64,000 bases of DNA from Caulobacteraceae bacterium UBA3198 (GCA_002363865.1 DEWY01000011.1:2263-66262); one strand, 5' to 3'; numbered from the stretch's first letter, positions 26,396 through 35,055 are shown. The notes: a model not told the origin generated them from the sequence alone. Numbers and translations: made by a program.

Positions 26396-27270
26396 CCAGC
26401 GCCGTCGAGGTTTTTGAACGCGACCGTCGGCGAATGCTGGCTCGCCAGCGGACCCAGGCGGCGGTCGGCCTGGCCGTCTTTACAGTCCTGCTGCTGGTCT
26501 CCTTTCAGCGCAGCCAGTTCTTCGGCTCCGATATCGGCGGCGATCCCCTCGGACGCATGGCCGACTTCCTGCAGCGGATGAACCCAGGCCTGAAGCCTGA
26601 ACTCCTGCTCGAAGATCGCCAGACCCGCGGCTCGCTGCACGCCTGGTTCTACGCCCTGCCCATCTGGCTGCGGGCGGCCTGGCAGACCGTGGAGATGGCG
26701 ATCCTGGCCACGGCCCTGGGTTCGATCCTGGCGCTGGGGGCCTCGTTCCTCACCGCCCAGAACCTGATGCCCTTTGCGCCAGTGCGCTTTGTCGTGCGCC
26801 GCATCCTCGAAGCGATCCGCACACTGCCGGACCTGATCATGGCGCTGATTCTGGTGGCGGCCTTCGGGGTCGGACCCCTGGCCGGCGTGCTCACACTGAC
26901 CATCTCGACCCTCGGCGGTCTCGGCAAGCTGTTCGCCGAGATCAATGAAGAGATCGATCCCCGGCAGCTGGAGGCCCTGCAGGCGGCTGGCGCAGGGCCC
27001 CTGAAGAAGATCCGCTACGGGGTCATGCCCCAGGTGCTGCCCAACTACGCCTCCTACGCCCTGATCCGGCTGGAGGGCAATCTGGCCGGCGCCGCGGCCC
27101 TGGGCATTGTCGGCGCCGGCGGCATCGGCCTGGAGCTGCAACGGGCCATCACCTACACCGAATTCGACACCTATCTGGCCATCCTGCTGATCATCATCGC
27201 CATGATCTTCCTGATCGATCTGTTCTCCGAGGCGGTGCGCCACCGTCTCATCGGTCTGGAGAAGGCCTGA
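26392..27270 (+). CDS. phnE: Phosphonate ABC transporter permease PhnE (first copy)
   Basis: 292-residue inner-membrane permease. After a cytosolic N-terminus there is one helix (AVGLAVFTVLLLVSF), a periplasmic stretch of about 75 residues, and five further helices. The coupling (EAA) loop reads EALQAAGAGPLKKIRYGVMP, followed by ALGIVGAGGIGLEL, both standard for PhnE. It pairs with the second permease encoded immediately downstream (TGATG overlap) to form a heterodimeric channel. Confidence 0.95.
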   Translation: MTSAVEVFERDRRRMLARQRTQAAVGLAVFTVLLLVSFQRSQFFGSDIGGDPLGRMADFLQRMNPGLKPELLLEDRQTRGSLHAWFYALPIWLRAAWQTVEMAILATALGSILALGASFLTAQNLMPFAPVRFVVRRILEAIRTLPDLIMALILVAAFGVGPLAGVLTLTISTLGGLGKLFAEINEEIDPRQLEALQAAGAGPLKKIRYGVMPQVLPNYASYALIRLEGNLAGAAALGIVGAGGIGLELQRAITYTEFDTYLAILLIIIAMIFLIDLFSEAVRHRLIGLEKA

Positions 27271-28091
27271 TGCCTCGGCAAGCCTATGATCAGGCCCTGG
27301 CCATCGCGCCGGACGCCCTGCGCGCGCCCTGGACCCGTCGGGCGCGGGACGCCGTCCTGCTGATCCTCGCCCTGGCGGCCCTCGTGGGCATGGCCATCGA
27401 CCTGGAGCTGGCGCCCGGCGCCCTGATGGCCGGCTTCAGCAAGCTCGGCCGGTTCCTGGGCGAGATGGTCCCGCCGTCGACCGGGGGGCAGTCGGTGCGG
27501 ATCCTCAAGGCCCTGGCCGAGACCTTCGCCATGGCCTTCGCCGGCACGGTGATCGCCGCGGTGGCGGCCCTGCCGCTCGGGGTGATCGGCGCCAAGACGG
27601 TCGTGTCGAACGCCGCCCTGCATTTCGCCTTCCGGCGCTTCCTCGACATCTTCCGTGGGGTGCCGGCCCTGGTCTGGGCGTTGATCCTGGTCTCGGCCTT
27701 TGGCCTGGGCCCCTTCGCCGGGGTCGTGGCCCTGGCCCTGGCCGACATTCCCAACCTCGCCAAACTGTTCTCCGAGGCCCTGGAAAACAGTGATCCCAAG
27801 CCTATCGAGGGGGTCCGCTCGGCGGGCGCCTCGCCCCTGGCCGTGATGCGGTTTGGCCTGGCGCCGCAGTTTGCCCCGGTCGCCACCAGCCAGACCTTGT
27901 TTTTCCTGGAGGGCAATTTCCGCAATGCCGGCGTGCTGGGTATTGTTGGGGCCGGCGGCATCGGCTTCGAGCTGGACGAGCGCATCCGCATCTTCGCCTT
28001 CGACGAGGTGGCCTTCATCATCCTGCTCTACATGATCGCTGTGGCCGGCCTGGACACCCTGTCGAGGGCGCTGCGCAATCGCCTGGCCTAG
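27270..28091 (+). CDS. phnE: Phosphonate ABC transporter permease PhnE (second copy)
   Basis: 273-residue permease paralogous to its neighbour. It shows helices near residues 27-45, 75-100, 128-150 and two at the C-terminus, the coupling loop EGVRSAGASPLAVMRFGLAP and the VLGIVGAGGIGFEL signature. Two different permease genes in tandem are common in phosphonate importers. Its stop overlaps the convergent PfkB-kinase stop by four bases. The ATPase phnC is 1.1 kb away, beyond that kinase. Confidence 0.95.
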   Translation: MPRQAYDQALAIAPDALRAPWTRRARDAVLLILALAALVGMAIDLELAPGALMAGFSKLGRFLGEMVPPSTGGQSVRILKALAETFAMAFAGTVIAAVAALPLGVIGAKTVVSNAALHFAFRRFLDIFRGVPALVWALILVSAFGLGPFAGVVALALADIPNLAKLFSEALENSDPKPIEGVRSAGASPLAVMRFGLAPQFAPVATSQTLFFLEGNFRNAGVLGIVGAGGIGFELDERIRIFAFDEVAFIILLYMIAVAGLDTLSRALRNRLA

Positions 28092-28963
28092 GGGCTGAAC
28101 GGGCGAAAGGCGTGAGGCGGGGCGTCTATGGGCGCCGAACTCGCCAGCCCCACCGTGGTCGCGCCCCAGACGCAGGCGTGCTGAAGGGCCGCCTCAAGGC
28201 CTGCGCCGGCGCTGAGAGCCTCCAGCAGCCCAGCGGCGAAGACGTCGCCCGCGGCCGTCGAGTCGATGACCTGGACCGGCGCCACGCGCGCCGTGATCTG
28301 GTTATCGGCTGTATGCGCGCAGGCGCCCTCCGCCCCATGGGTGACGACGATGGCCGACAGGCGGGGGCCCAAGACCGTGCGGGCCGCCCTGAACGGATCG
28401 GCCAGAATCTCCGCCCCAAGATCGTCGGCCGAACAGACCACCACATCGGCCGGCCCGGCGTAGGTGGGCGACGGCCAGTGGACCACCACAGGGCCGCGAC
28501 TGTAGGCTGCCCACGCCTCGGCGCCTGGGAAGGCGGCGCGCACATAGACGCCGTCGGCCTGAGTAGCGGCGTGATCTCCAGGGGAGGGCAGGGGCGGCAG
28601 GACCAGCCGGGCGCGGTCGAGGTCGAGGCCCAGGACCAGCCGCTCGCCGTCCGGATCAATCAGGATCAGGGTGGTTCGGCTCTCCCCTGGGCGGCGCCCC
28701 ACCAGGCTGGTGTCCAGGCCCGCGGCTTCCGCCAAGGCGACGACCTGGTCGCCGCCGTCGTCGGCGGCCACGAGACTGGCGAGACTGACGCGATGGCCGG
28801 CCTTGGTCAGGGCGACGCCGGCATTGGCGCCCCCGCCGCCCAACCGGCCTTCCAGACGCCCCGCAAGGCTGCGTCCGGCCACCCGCCCGCCGCGCTCCAG
28901 TCCGCGCTCCAGCCAGACCGGACGGTCAAGGGCGAGCGCGCCGATCACCAGGAAGTCCGCCAT
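28088..28963 (-). CDS. PfkB-family sugar/nucleoside kinase in the phosphonate cluster
   Basis: 291-residue ribokinase-fold kinase. The N-terminal glycine-rich segment LEGRLGGGGANAGVALTKAG (about residue 37) is the first PfkB signature. The second reads QVIDSTAAGDVFAAGLLEAL, with the catalytic Asp in AAGD (the usual GAGD has Ala here). The start at 28963 is chosen because MADFLVIGALALDRP begins the first strand; the frame is open 18 codons further. It lies antisense inside the phn importer region, between phnE2 and phnC. A role on a ribose-phosphate intermediate of C-P lyase would be speculation. Confidence 0.88.
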   Translation of the reverse strand: MADFLVIGALALDRPVWLERGLERGGRVAGRSLAGRLEGRLGGGGANAGVALTKAGHRVSLASLVAADDGGDQVVALAEAAGLDTSLVGRRPGESRTTLILIDPDGERLVLGLDLDRARLVLPPLPSPGDHAATQADGVYVRAAFPGAEAWAAYSRGPVVVHWPSPTYAGPADVVVCSADDLGAEILADPFRAARTVLGPRLSAIVVTHGAEGACAHTADNQITARVAPVQVIDSTAAGDVFAAGLLEALSAGAGLEAALQHACVWGATTVGLASSAPIDAPPHAFRPFSP

Positions 28964-29146
28964 GGTTTCGCCTCCGCAGACCACAACTAGGTCAAGGCGG
29001 TGACGGGGGCGAGACACCCCGCCACGGCCCAGCCGACAAATCCCCCCTTGGTGCGCGACAGGGCCTTAGAGGGCGTCACGCCGGGGTCACCGGCCAAGCC
29101 TAAGCTGCGAAGGATCAAGAGCTTACCGCCGAACCCTGGAGGCAGG

Positions 29147-29926
29147 ATGCTGGAGCTGCGCAACGTGACCAAGCGGTTCGGGGAGGTCAGCGCCGTCGAC
29201 GGCGTGTCCTTCAAGTGTGACCGCGGCGAGTTCATCGGGGTGATCGGGCGCTCGGGCGCCGGCAAGTCCACCCTGTTGCGCATGATCAACCGTCTGGCCG
29301 ATCCTACCTCGGGTCAGATCCTCTGGGACGGGGAGGATGTGGGCAAGCTGAAGGGCAAGCCCCTACGTCAGTGGCGTCGCCGCTGCGCCATGATCTTCCA
29401 GCAGTTCAATCTCTGCCCCCGGCTGGATGTGATCACCAATGTCCTGGTGGGCGTTCTGGCCGAGCGGCCGACCGCCACCTCCCTGCTCAAGATCTTCCCC
29501 GCCGAGGACCGCGCCCGCGCCATCCTGGAGCTTGATCGCCTGGATATGGCGCAGGTGGCTCTACAACGGGCCGCCACCCTGTCGGGCGGACAGCAGCAGC
29601 GGGTGGCCATCGCCCGGGCCATGCTGCAGCAGCCCGACATGCTGTTGGCCGACGAGCCTGTGGCCTCGCTCGACCCCATCAACACCGAGGTGGTGATGGA
29701 GGCCCTGGAGGACGTCTGCCGCGAGCGGGGCATTCCCGTCATCGTCAACCTGCACAGCCTCGACATCGCCCGGCGCTACTGCACCCGGGTCATCGGCATG
29801 TCCAAAGGCAAGATCATCTATGACGGCGCGCCCTCTGGCCTGACGCCGGACGTGATCGACAGGATCTATGGGGTGCGCACAGGTCGGGCTGGCCGTGATT
29901 TCGCTCCGGCCGTGGCCGCCGCCTGA
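29147..29926 (+). CDS. phnC: Phosphonate ABC transporter ATP-binding protein PhnC
   Basis: 259-residue ATPase of the phosphonate importer. Walker A GRSGAGKSTLLRM near residue 33, Q-loop IFQQFNLCPRLDVITNVLVG (a PhnC-specific extension), signature LSGGQQQRVAIARAM, Walker B LLADEPVASLDP and the H-loop in VNLHSLDIARRY. The start at 29147 has GGAGG five bases upstream. It begins a second plus-strand transcript: phnC, hexapeptide acetyltransferase, phnN, sbtA, sbtB. Its stop overlaps the next start (TGATG). Confidence 0.95.
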   Translation: MLELRNVTKRFGEVSAVDGVSFKCDRGEFIGVIGRSGAGKSTLLRMINRLADPTSGQILWDGEDVGKLKGKPLRQWRRRCAMIFQQFNLCPRLDVITNVLVGVLAERPTATSLLKIFPAEDRARAILELDRLDMAQVALQRAATLSGGQQQRVAIARAMLQQPDMLLADEPVASLDPINTEVVMEALEDVCRERGIPVIVNLHSLDIARRYCTRVIGMSKGKIIYDGAPSGLTPDVIDRIYGVRTGRAGRDFAPAVAAA

Positions 29927-30618
29927 TGGGTCTGAAACTCGCCGACCGGCCCCTGGCGCCGGGCTATCGCTATGTCGAGCGCTTCACGCCGCCGGTTGAA
30001 CCGGGTGAGAAGACCGGTGGGCCGGAACCGGCCATCAATCCCCAGGCCCAGGTGCATGACAGCATTCTTGGCCCCTGGTGCCGGGTCGGCGCGCGCACCA
30101 GCCTGTCGGAAACCGCCATGGGGGCGTTCAGCTATATCGTCAACGATTCCAGCTCGGCCTATGCCGAGATCGGCAAGTTCTGCTCCATCGCCCGCGACGT
30201 CCGGATCAACCCCGGCAACCACCCGACCTGGAAGGCTGCGCAGCACCATTTCAGCTATCGCGCCCTCTCCTATGATCTGGGCGACGAGGACGATCAGGAC
30301 TTCTTCGAATGGCGCCGTTCGCACACCGTCACCCTGGGCCACGACGTGTGGCTGGGCCACGGTGTGACCGTGCTGCCGGGCGTCACCGTGGGCACCGGCG
30401 CGGTTGTCGGCGCGGGCGCGGTGGTGTCCAAGGACGTGGCCCCCTTCACCATTGTGGGCGGGGTGCCGTCCAAGCCGATCCGCGAGCGCTTCCCCAAGGC
30501 GGTGCAGGACGGCCTTCTTGCGATCGCCTGGTGGGACTGGGACCATGAACGCCTCGCCGACGCCCTCGACGACTTCCGCGCCCTCGACGCCGACGCCTTC
30601 GTCGAAAAATACGCCTGA
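29926..30618 (+). CDS. Phosphonate-cluster hexapeptide-repeat transferase (Phn_thr-fam)
   Basis: 230-residue left-handed beta-helix protein. Hexapeptide repeats run from AQVHDSILGPWCRVGART through GHGVTVLPGVTVGTGAVVGA, and the family acetyltransferase loop contains NPGNHPTWKAAQHHFSYR with a candidate catalytic His. The family is repeatedly found in C-P lyase operons and is thought to acetylate an intermediate or a substrate, though the reaction is not settled. It is not PhnO, which is a GNAT-fold enzyme. The last 74 bases overlap phnN in another frame. Confidence 0.88.
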   Translation: MGLKLADRPLAPGYRYVERFTPPVEPGEKTGGPEPAINPQAQVHDSILGPWCRVGARTSLSETAMGAFSYIVNDSSSAYAEIGKFCSIARDVRINPGNHPTWKAAQHHFSYRALSYDLGDEDDQDFFEWRRSHTVTLGHDVWLGHGVTVLPGVTVGTGAVVGAGAVVSKDVAPFTIVGGVPSKPIRERFPKAVQDGLLAIAWWDWDHERLADALDDFRALDADAFVEKYA

Positions 30619-31165
30619 GGCGGGCCTGCTGATCCTGGTGGTCGGCCCGTCGGGAGTCGGCAAGGATACGCTGCTTGACGGCGCCCGCGTTGCGCTCGCC
30701 GATGATCCCCGGGTCGTATTCGTCCGCCGTGACATCACCCGTCCGGCCGAGGCGGGCGGCGAGGACCATCGGCCGGTGAGCGAGGCGGAATTCCAGCGTT
30801 GTGAAACCGCCGGCGACTACGCCCTGTCCTGGCGGGCCCACGGCCTTTTCTACGGCGTTCCCGCGCAGATCCTGCAGGATCTGGCCGCCGGCCGCCGGGT
30901 GGTCGTCAATGTCTCAAGAGGCGTGATTGATGAGGCCAGACGCCGGCTGGGCGCCGTGCGGGTGGTGTCGGTCAGCGCCGATCCCGAGCAGCTGGCCGAA
31001 CGGCTCCGCCAGAGGGGGCGAGAATCCGAGACCGAGATCGCCGATCGCATCGCCCGCGCCCAGGCCTATGGGGTCACTGGCGACGACGTCATCGCGCTGC
31101 GCAATGACGGGTCACGAGAAGCAGGCGTCATGGCTATGATAAGAGCTATCATGATTGAGGGTTAG
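30545..31165 (+). CDS. phnN: Ribose 1,5-bisphosphate phosphokinase PhnN
   Basis: 206 residues; converts ribose 1,5-bisphosphate to PRPP at the end of the C-P lyase route. P-loop VVGPSGVGKDTLLDGAR near residue 30 and RRDITRPAEAGGEDH, both typical of PhnN, a guanylate-kinase relative. No start codon exists close to the conserved N-terminus, so the ATG at 30545 is the only reasonable choice. It overlaps the preceding gene by 74 bases and gives a Ser/Thr/Pro-rich 27-residue extension dictated by the other frame. GGGA lies a few bases upstream. Confidence 0.92.
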   Translation: MNASPTPSTTSAPSTPTPSSKNTPEAGLLILVVGPSGVGKDTLLDGARVALADDPRVVFVRRDITRPAEAGGEDHRPVSEAEFQRCETAGDYALSWRAHGLFYGVPAQILQDLAAGRRVVVNVSRGVIDEARRRLGAVRVVSVSADPEQLAERLRQRGRESETEIADRIARAQAYGVTGDDVIALRNDGSREAGVMAMIRAIMIEG

Positions 31166-31230
31166 GCCTGGAGCGGCAGGGGCGAGCTGTTAAGAGGGCC
31201 GGCCTTCAGCCCTCTGTCTAGGAGCCGTCC

Positions 31231-32205
31231 GTGGTCGACTCGCTACAACTGGCCCTGACCAATCTGCTGACCCCGGCCATTCTGTTCTTCCTGTTGGGCT
31301 TCGGGGCCGGCTGGTTCAAGTCCGACCTGGTCGTGCCGGAGGGCGCGGCCAAGACCCTGGCCCTGGTGCTGATGCTGTCCATCGGCTTCAAGGGTGGCGT
31401 CGAAGCTGCGCGGGCGGGGCTCAGCCCGGATTTCCTGAAGGCCGCCGGCGTCGGCCTGACCCTGAGTTTCGGCATCCCCATTATCGCCTTCGGCGCTCTG
31501 AGGCTGATCAGCCGGCTGGACCGGACCACGGCCGCGGCGACGGCGGCCCACTATGGCTCGGTCTCCATCGTCACCTTCGTGGCTGGCACCGAGTTCCTGC
31601 GGATCAGCGGCGTGCCCTTCGGCGGCTACATGGTCGCCGTCGTGGCCCTGATGGAGACCCCGGCCATCCTCTCGGCCCTGATCCTGGCGGGCGGCGGGGC
31701 GGCCGGGCGCCAGGGCCTGCGGGGCGAGCTGTTCCGCGAGGTGGCGCTCAATGGCTCGGTGGTCCTGCTGATCGGCGCCTTCATTGTCGGCCTGCTCAGC
31801 GGCGACCCGGGCATGAGCAAGATGGAGGTCTTTGTCGGGCCGGTCTTCCAGGGGGTGCTAGTGCTCTTCCTGCTGGACATGGGTCTGGTGGCGGCCCGAC
31901 GGCTGAGCGCGGCCCGGTCGCTGACCCTGCCGCTGATCGCCTTTGCGATCTGCATGCCGCTGGTGTCCTCGGTGCTGTCGCTCGGTCTGTCCCTGGCGCT
32001 GGGCCTATCGCCGGGCAATGCGGCGGTCCTGGCCATCCTGGCGGCGAGCGCCTCCTATATCGCCGTGCCAGCGGCCATGCGGATCGCCCTGCCGGACGCC
32101 GACCCGGGCGTCTATCTGACCCTGTCCCTCGCCGTGACCTTTCCCTTCAACCTGGTCTTCGGCATTCCCCTCTACACGGCGGCCACCGCCGCCCTCATCG
32201 GGTGA
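31231..32205 (+). CDS. sbtA: SbtA-like sodium-dependent bicarbonate permease
   Basis: 324-residue inner-membrane protein with about ten helices. It shows the SbtA/DUF897 family blocks: ILFFLLGFGAGWFKSDL at the start, GFKGGVEAARAG, ATAAHYGSVSIVTFVAG in the middle and SASYIAVPAAMRIALPDADP near the end. Start is GTG with GGAG six bases upstream. In cyanobacteria SbtA imports bicarbonate with sodium. Here it is encoded with its PII-like partner between phnN and the DUF1045 gene of a C-P lyase cluster, in a presumably heterotrophic bacterium. Transport of another small anion is possible. Confidence 0.88.
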   Translation: MVDSLQLALTNLLTPAILFFLLGFGAGWFKSDLVVPEGAAKTLALVLMLSIGFKGGVEAARAGLSPDFLKAAGVGLTLSFGIPIIAFGALRLISRLDRTTAAATAAHYGSVSIVTFVAGTEFLRISGVPFGGYMVAVVALMETPAILSALILAGGGAAGRQGLRGELFREVALNGSVVLLIGAFIVGLLSGDPGMSKMEVFVGPVFQGVLVLFLLDMGLVAARRLSAARSLTLPLIAFAICMPLVSSVLSLGLSLALGLSPGNAAVLAILAASASYIAVPAAMRIALPDADPGVYLTLSLAVTFPFNLVFGIPLYTAATAALIG

Positions 32206-32210
32206 GATCC

Positions 32211-32519
32211 ATGCAACTGTCCAAGCGCAAGAAGCTGGAGATCATCGTTGAGGCGCCGGTTCTGCGCCGAGTCGAGACCTTCCTCGCCGAGGCGGGCGTG
32301 CGCGGCTGGACGGTGTTGCCCAGCCTAGCCGGGGCCGGCGACAGCGGCGAATGGCGCAGCGGCGACTTCACACCCGGCCAGGAAAAGCGGCTGATCTTCG
32401 CCCTGGTGACCACCGAGGTGGCCGAGCGGGTGCTGGACCGCTTGGCCGACTTCTTCGCCGACTATCCGGGCGTCGCCGCCGTCTCCGACGTGGAAGTCAT
32501 GCGCGGTGAGAAGTTCTAG
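32211..32519 (+). CDS. sbtB: SbtB-like PII-family regulator
   Basis: 102-residue ferredoxin-fold protein of the PII superfamily. KRKKLEIIVEAPVLRRVETF is the first strand-helix unit, GAGDSGEWRSGDFTPGQ a short T-loop, and FADYPGVAAVSDVEVMRG the last strand. SbtB proteins bind adenine nucleotides (cAMP, AMP, c-di-AMP) and gate SbtA; pairing with sbtA five bases upstream supports the same here. The ATG at 32211 is chosen over a GTG at 32202 that overlaps the sbtA stop. The stop overlaps the convergent DUF1045 gene by three bases (TAG against TAG). Confidence 0.85.
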   Translation: MQLSKRKKLEIIVEAPVLRRVETFLAEAGVRGWTVLPSLAGAGDSGEWRSGDFTPGQEKRLIFALVTTEVAERVLDRLADFFADYPGVAAVSDVEVMRGEKF

Positions 32520-33205
32520 GCTGCGAAGCTAAACCGGGACACGACCTCGAAGGGCGCCTCGCGGTCGGCCTGGCGGTAGATGGCGACCGCGTCGAAGCGG
32601 TGCGGCCCGGTCACATAGGCGAAGAGCTGCGAAAGGGTCTCCAGCACCCGGGCGCGGACAGCCTCGTCGGCGATGGCGCTGGTCAGCGTCATGTGGAACC
32701 GGAAGTCATCGAAGATGTAGGGATAGCCCCATTCCAGCATCCGCGCGTCCTGGGCCGGGGTCAGGTTCGCCTTACGACGACGGGCGATGTCGGCCTCCGA
32801 CAGGGGCGCGCGGAAGGGATCAAATTCCCGCACGCAGGCCTCGGCCAGGGCGTCCATGGCCGGGCAGGGCTCATTGAGCCGGAAGGCCAGGAAGCGCCCC
32901 AGGCCCTGGGGGGAGATCGACGCCTCGAAGGGGGCCCGTCGCGCAGCGAAGCCTTCGGCGAAGTCCAGCAGGACAGCCTCGCTCGTCCCATCGGCCAGCT
33001 CGAAGGGCGCCTTGAGGGTGGCGTGGAATCCATAGCCCCGCGGGCTGGCGGTCAGGGCGTCCAGGTCGAGGTCGGAGAGCGCCGGGGTGGCCGGTCGGAC
33101 GCAATCCACCTTGCGGTGCGGATCGCGGCCGAGCCAGGCGCAGGCCAGGTCCCAGAGGTCGCCTTGCGGATCAGGCGCGTAATAGGCGGCGTAGCGGGGG
33201 CTCAT
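32516..33205 (-). CDS. DUF1045 phosphonate-operon protein, 2H phosphoesterase-like
   Basis: 229-residue protein of the family found in phosphonate operons (TIGR03223/DUF1045). Two His-x-Thr motifs, GFHATLK near residue 60 and FHMTLT near residue 170, are the signature of 2H phosphoesterases such as cyclic phosphodiesterases and RNA ligase-like enzymes. The cluster has no PhnP, the enzyme that opens the 1,2-cyclic phosphate of 5-phosphoribose. 2H enzymes act on this kind of bond, so this protein is a good candidate to replace it. Last gene of the phnGHIJKLM operon; its ATG overlaps the phnM stop (ATGA). Confidence 0.88.
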   Translation of the reverse strand: MSPRYAAYYAPDPQGDLWDLACAWLGRDPHRKVDCVRPATPALSDLDLDALTASPRGYGFHATLKAPFELADGTSEAVLLDFAEGFAARRAPFEASISPQGLGRFLAFRLNEPCPAMDALAEACVREFDPFRAPLSEADIARRRKANLTPAQDARMLEWGYPYIFDDFRFHMTLTSAIADEAVRARVLETLSQLFAYVTGPHRFDAVAIYRQADREAPFEVVSRFSFAA

Positions 33206-34344
33206 GCCACGCGGACGCCCTGGCGCCAGACTTCCACCGGAACGGGCCAGCCCTGGCTGCGGCGGGAGACCCGCACCAGGTCCGCCCGCTGGCCGGCGGC
33301 GATCTCGCCGCGGTCCTTGAGGCCCAGGCTGCGGGCCGGGGCCGAACTGACCGTGGCCATGGCGGCCTGCGGCGCCCAGCCCAGGTCGTCGATCAGCATG
33401 AAGGCGGAACGCAGCATGGAGAGGGGCACATAGTCCGAGGCGAGGATGTCGAGCACGCCGGCTTGGGCGCTCTCACGGGCCGACAGATTGCCCGAATGCG
33501 AGCCGCCACGCACGAAGTTCGGCGCGCCCATGGCCACGAACATGCCCAACTCCCGCGCCCGGCGGGCCGCGGTCAGGGTGACCGGAAACTCTGCGATGAC
33601 GCAGCCGTCGTCATGGGCCTCTTCCACATGCTCCAGGGTCTCGTCGTCATGGGCGGCGAGCGGCACGCCGTACTCCCGGGCAAATGCCACCACCTTGCGG
33701 CGGTTGTCATAGGTCACGCCCGGATCGCGCCCCGAATGGCGCCGCGCCAGCATTTCGTCGATTTCGTCAGGCGAGCGGCCAGCCGCGGCCATCCGCTCTT
33801 GCAGGCGGTCCACATTGGCTGTCTGCCGCTGGCCCGGCGTATGGTCCATGACCGACAGCAGCTTCAGCCGCGGATTGTCGGCGTGCGGCTCCAGCAGGTT
33901 GAGCAGTTCGGGATTGGTGACCTCGCAGCGCAGATGCAGCAGGTGGTCGGCGCGCAGGGCGCCGTCGAGCTGCGCCTGGTCCATGCCGCCGATCATGGGG
34001 CCCAGGGCGTCCTTGCGGTCGAGGCCATCCTTGCGCCCGTGCAGGCTGAGCGAGTCCAGCACCGTGGTGATGCCGGCGGTGACGCACTGGCCGTCATGGG
34101 CGAGCGCGGCCCCATAGGCGTCCCACAGGGCGCCGGGGCGGGGCTGGTAGTGCTTTTCCAGATTGTCGGTGTGGATGTCGATCAGGCCGGCGATCAACAC
34201 GTCGCCGGTCCAGTCGATCGCGCCCGCTGGCGCTGACGCCCGGGCCTCCACGGCGGCGATGACGCCGTCGCGGAGCACCAGTTCGGCGGCGATCTGACCG
34301 GTGGGCGTGATCACCTGGTCGGAGAAGATGCGGGTCTCGGTCAT
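33202..34344 (-). CDS. phnM: PhnM, alpha-D-ribose 1-methylphosphonate 5-triphosphate diphosphatase
   Basis: 380-residue amidohydrolase-fold enzyme that removes diphosphate from the phosphonylated ribose triphosphate made by PhnGHIL. Metal-binding features: IDIHTDNLEKHY (His-x-Thr/His entry), LSVMDHTPGQRQ, AAHDDETLEH and ALGLKDRGEIAAGQRADLV at the end. Length is normal. It lies three bases after phnL in the core operon. A second phnM is present at 39878-41011. Confidence 0.95.
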   Translation of the reverse strand: MTETRIFSDQVITPTGQIAAELVLRDGVIAAVEARASAPAGAIDWTGDVLIAGLIDIHTDNLEKHYQPRPGALWDAYGAALAHDGQCVTAGITTVLDSLSLHGRKDGLDRKDALGPMIGGMDQAQLDGALRADHLLHLRCEVTNPELLNLLEPHADNPRLKLLSVMDHTPGQRQTANVDRLQERMAAAGRSPDEIDEMLARRHSGRDPGVTYDNRRKVVAFAREYGVPLAAHDDETLEHVEEAHDDGCVIAEFPVTLTAARRARELGMFVAMGAPNFVRGGSHSGNLSARESAQAGVLDILASDYVPLSMLRSAFMLIDDLGWAPQAAMATVSSAPARSLGLKDRGEIAAGQRADLVRVSRRSQGWPVPVEVWRQGVRVA

Positions 34345-34346
34345 GA

Positions 34347-35051
34347 TCAGGCCGCCGCCTTGAACTGCGACACCTCAAACAGCCGGCTGGCCACGGCGTC
34401 GCGGACGTCGAGATCGTGGAATATGCCGATCATGGCCGCGCCCTCGGCCAGGGCCTCGTTGATCAGCCGCACGACGATCGCCCGGTTTTCCGCATCCAGG
34501 GAGGCGGTGGGCTCGTCCAGCAGCAGGACCGGGTATTTGCGGATGAAGCTGCGGGCGATGTTCACCCGCTGCTGCTCGCCGCCGGAGAAGGTGGCCGGCG
34601 GCAGATCCCAGTGGGCCTGGGGCAGGCGAAGCGCCGACAGCAGTTCGCTGGCCCGGTCCTTGGCCTCTTCGAAGGAGACGCCGTTTTCCAGCAGGGGCTC
34701 CATGACCAGCTGCAGGGTCGGCACCCGCGGGATGACCCGGAGGAACTGGGACACATAGCCCAGGGTCCGGCGGCGGACCTCCAACACCTCGTGGGGGCTG
34801 GCCTGGGTGATGTCCACATAGGCGCCGTCGTGCCAGACCTTCACCGCCCCTTGGGTCGGCAGATAGTTGCCGAAGATGGAGCGCATGAGGGTGGATTTGC
34901 CGACGCCGGACTCTCCGGCCAGCACCACGCATTCGCCGGCGGCGACCTGCAGGGTCAGGTCCTGGAAGACCGGGATGGTGGCCGCCTCGGCGTTATGCAG
35001 AACGAAGGTCTTGGCCAGGTCTTCGACGATGATCAGGGGTTTGTCGGTCAT
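34347..35051 (-). CDS. phnL: C-P lyase complex ATPase PhnL
   Basis: 234-residue ABC-type ATPase. Walker A AGESGVGKSTLMRS near residue 45, signature FSGGEQQRVNIARSF, Walker B VLLLDEPTASLD. Its PhnL identity is supported by VLHNAEAATIPVFQDLTL and by position between phnK and phnM. PhnL associates with the PhnGHIJ core and takes part in the first step, the transfer of the ribose triphosphate to the phosphonate. It is not a transport ATPase; no permease belongs to it. Confidence 0.95.
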   Translation of the reverse strand: MTDKPLIIVEDLAKTFVLHNAEAATIPVFQDLTLQVAAGECVVLAGESGVGKSTLMRSIFGNYLPTQGAVKVWHDGAYVDITQASPHEVLEVRRRTLGYVSQFLRVIPRVPTLQLVMEPLLENGVSFEEAKDRASELLSALRLPQAHWDLPPATFSGGEQQRVNIARSFIRKYPVLLLDEPTASLDAENRAIVVRLINEALAEGAAMIGIFHDLDVRDAVASRLFEVSQFKAAA

Positions 35052-35055
35052 GGCT

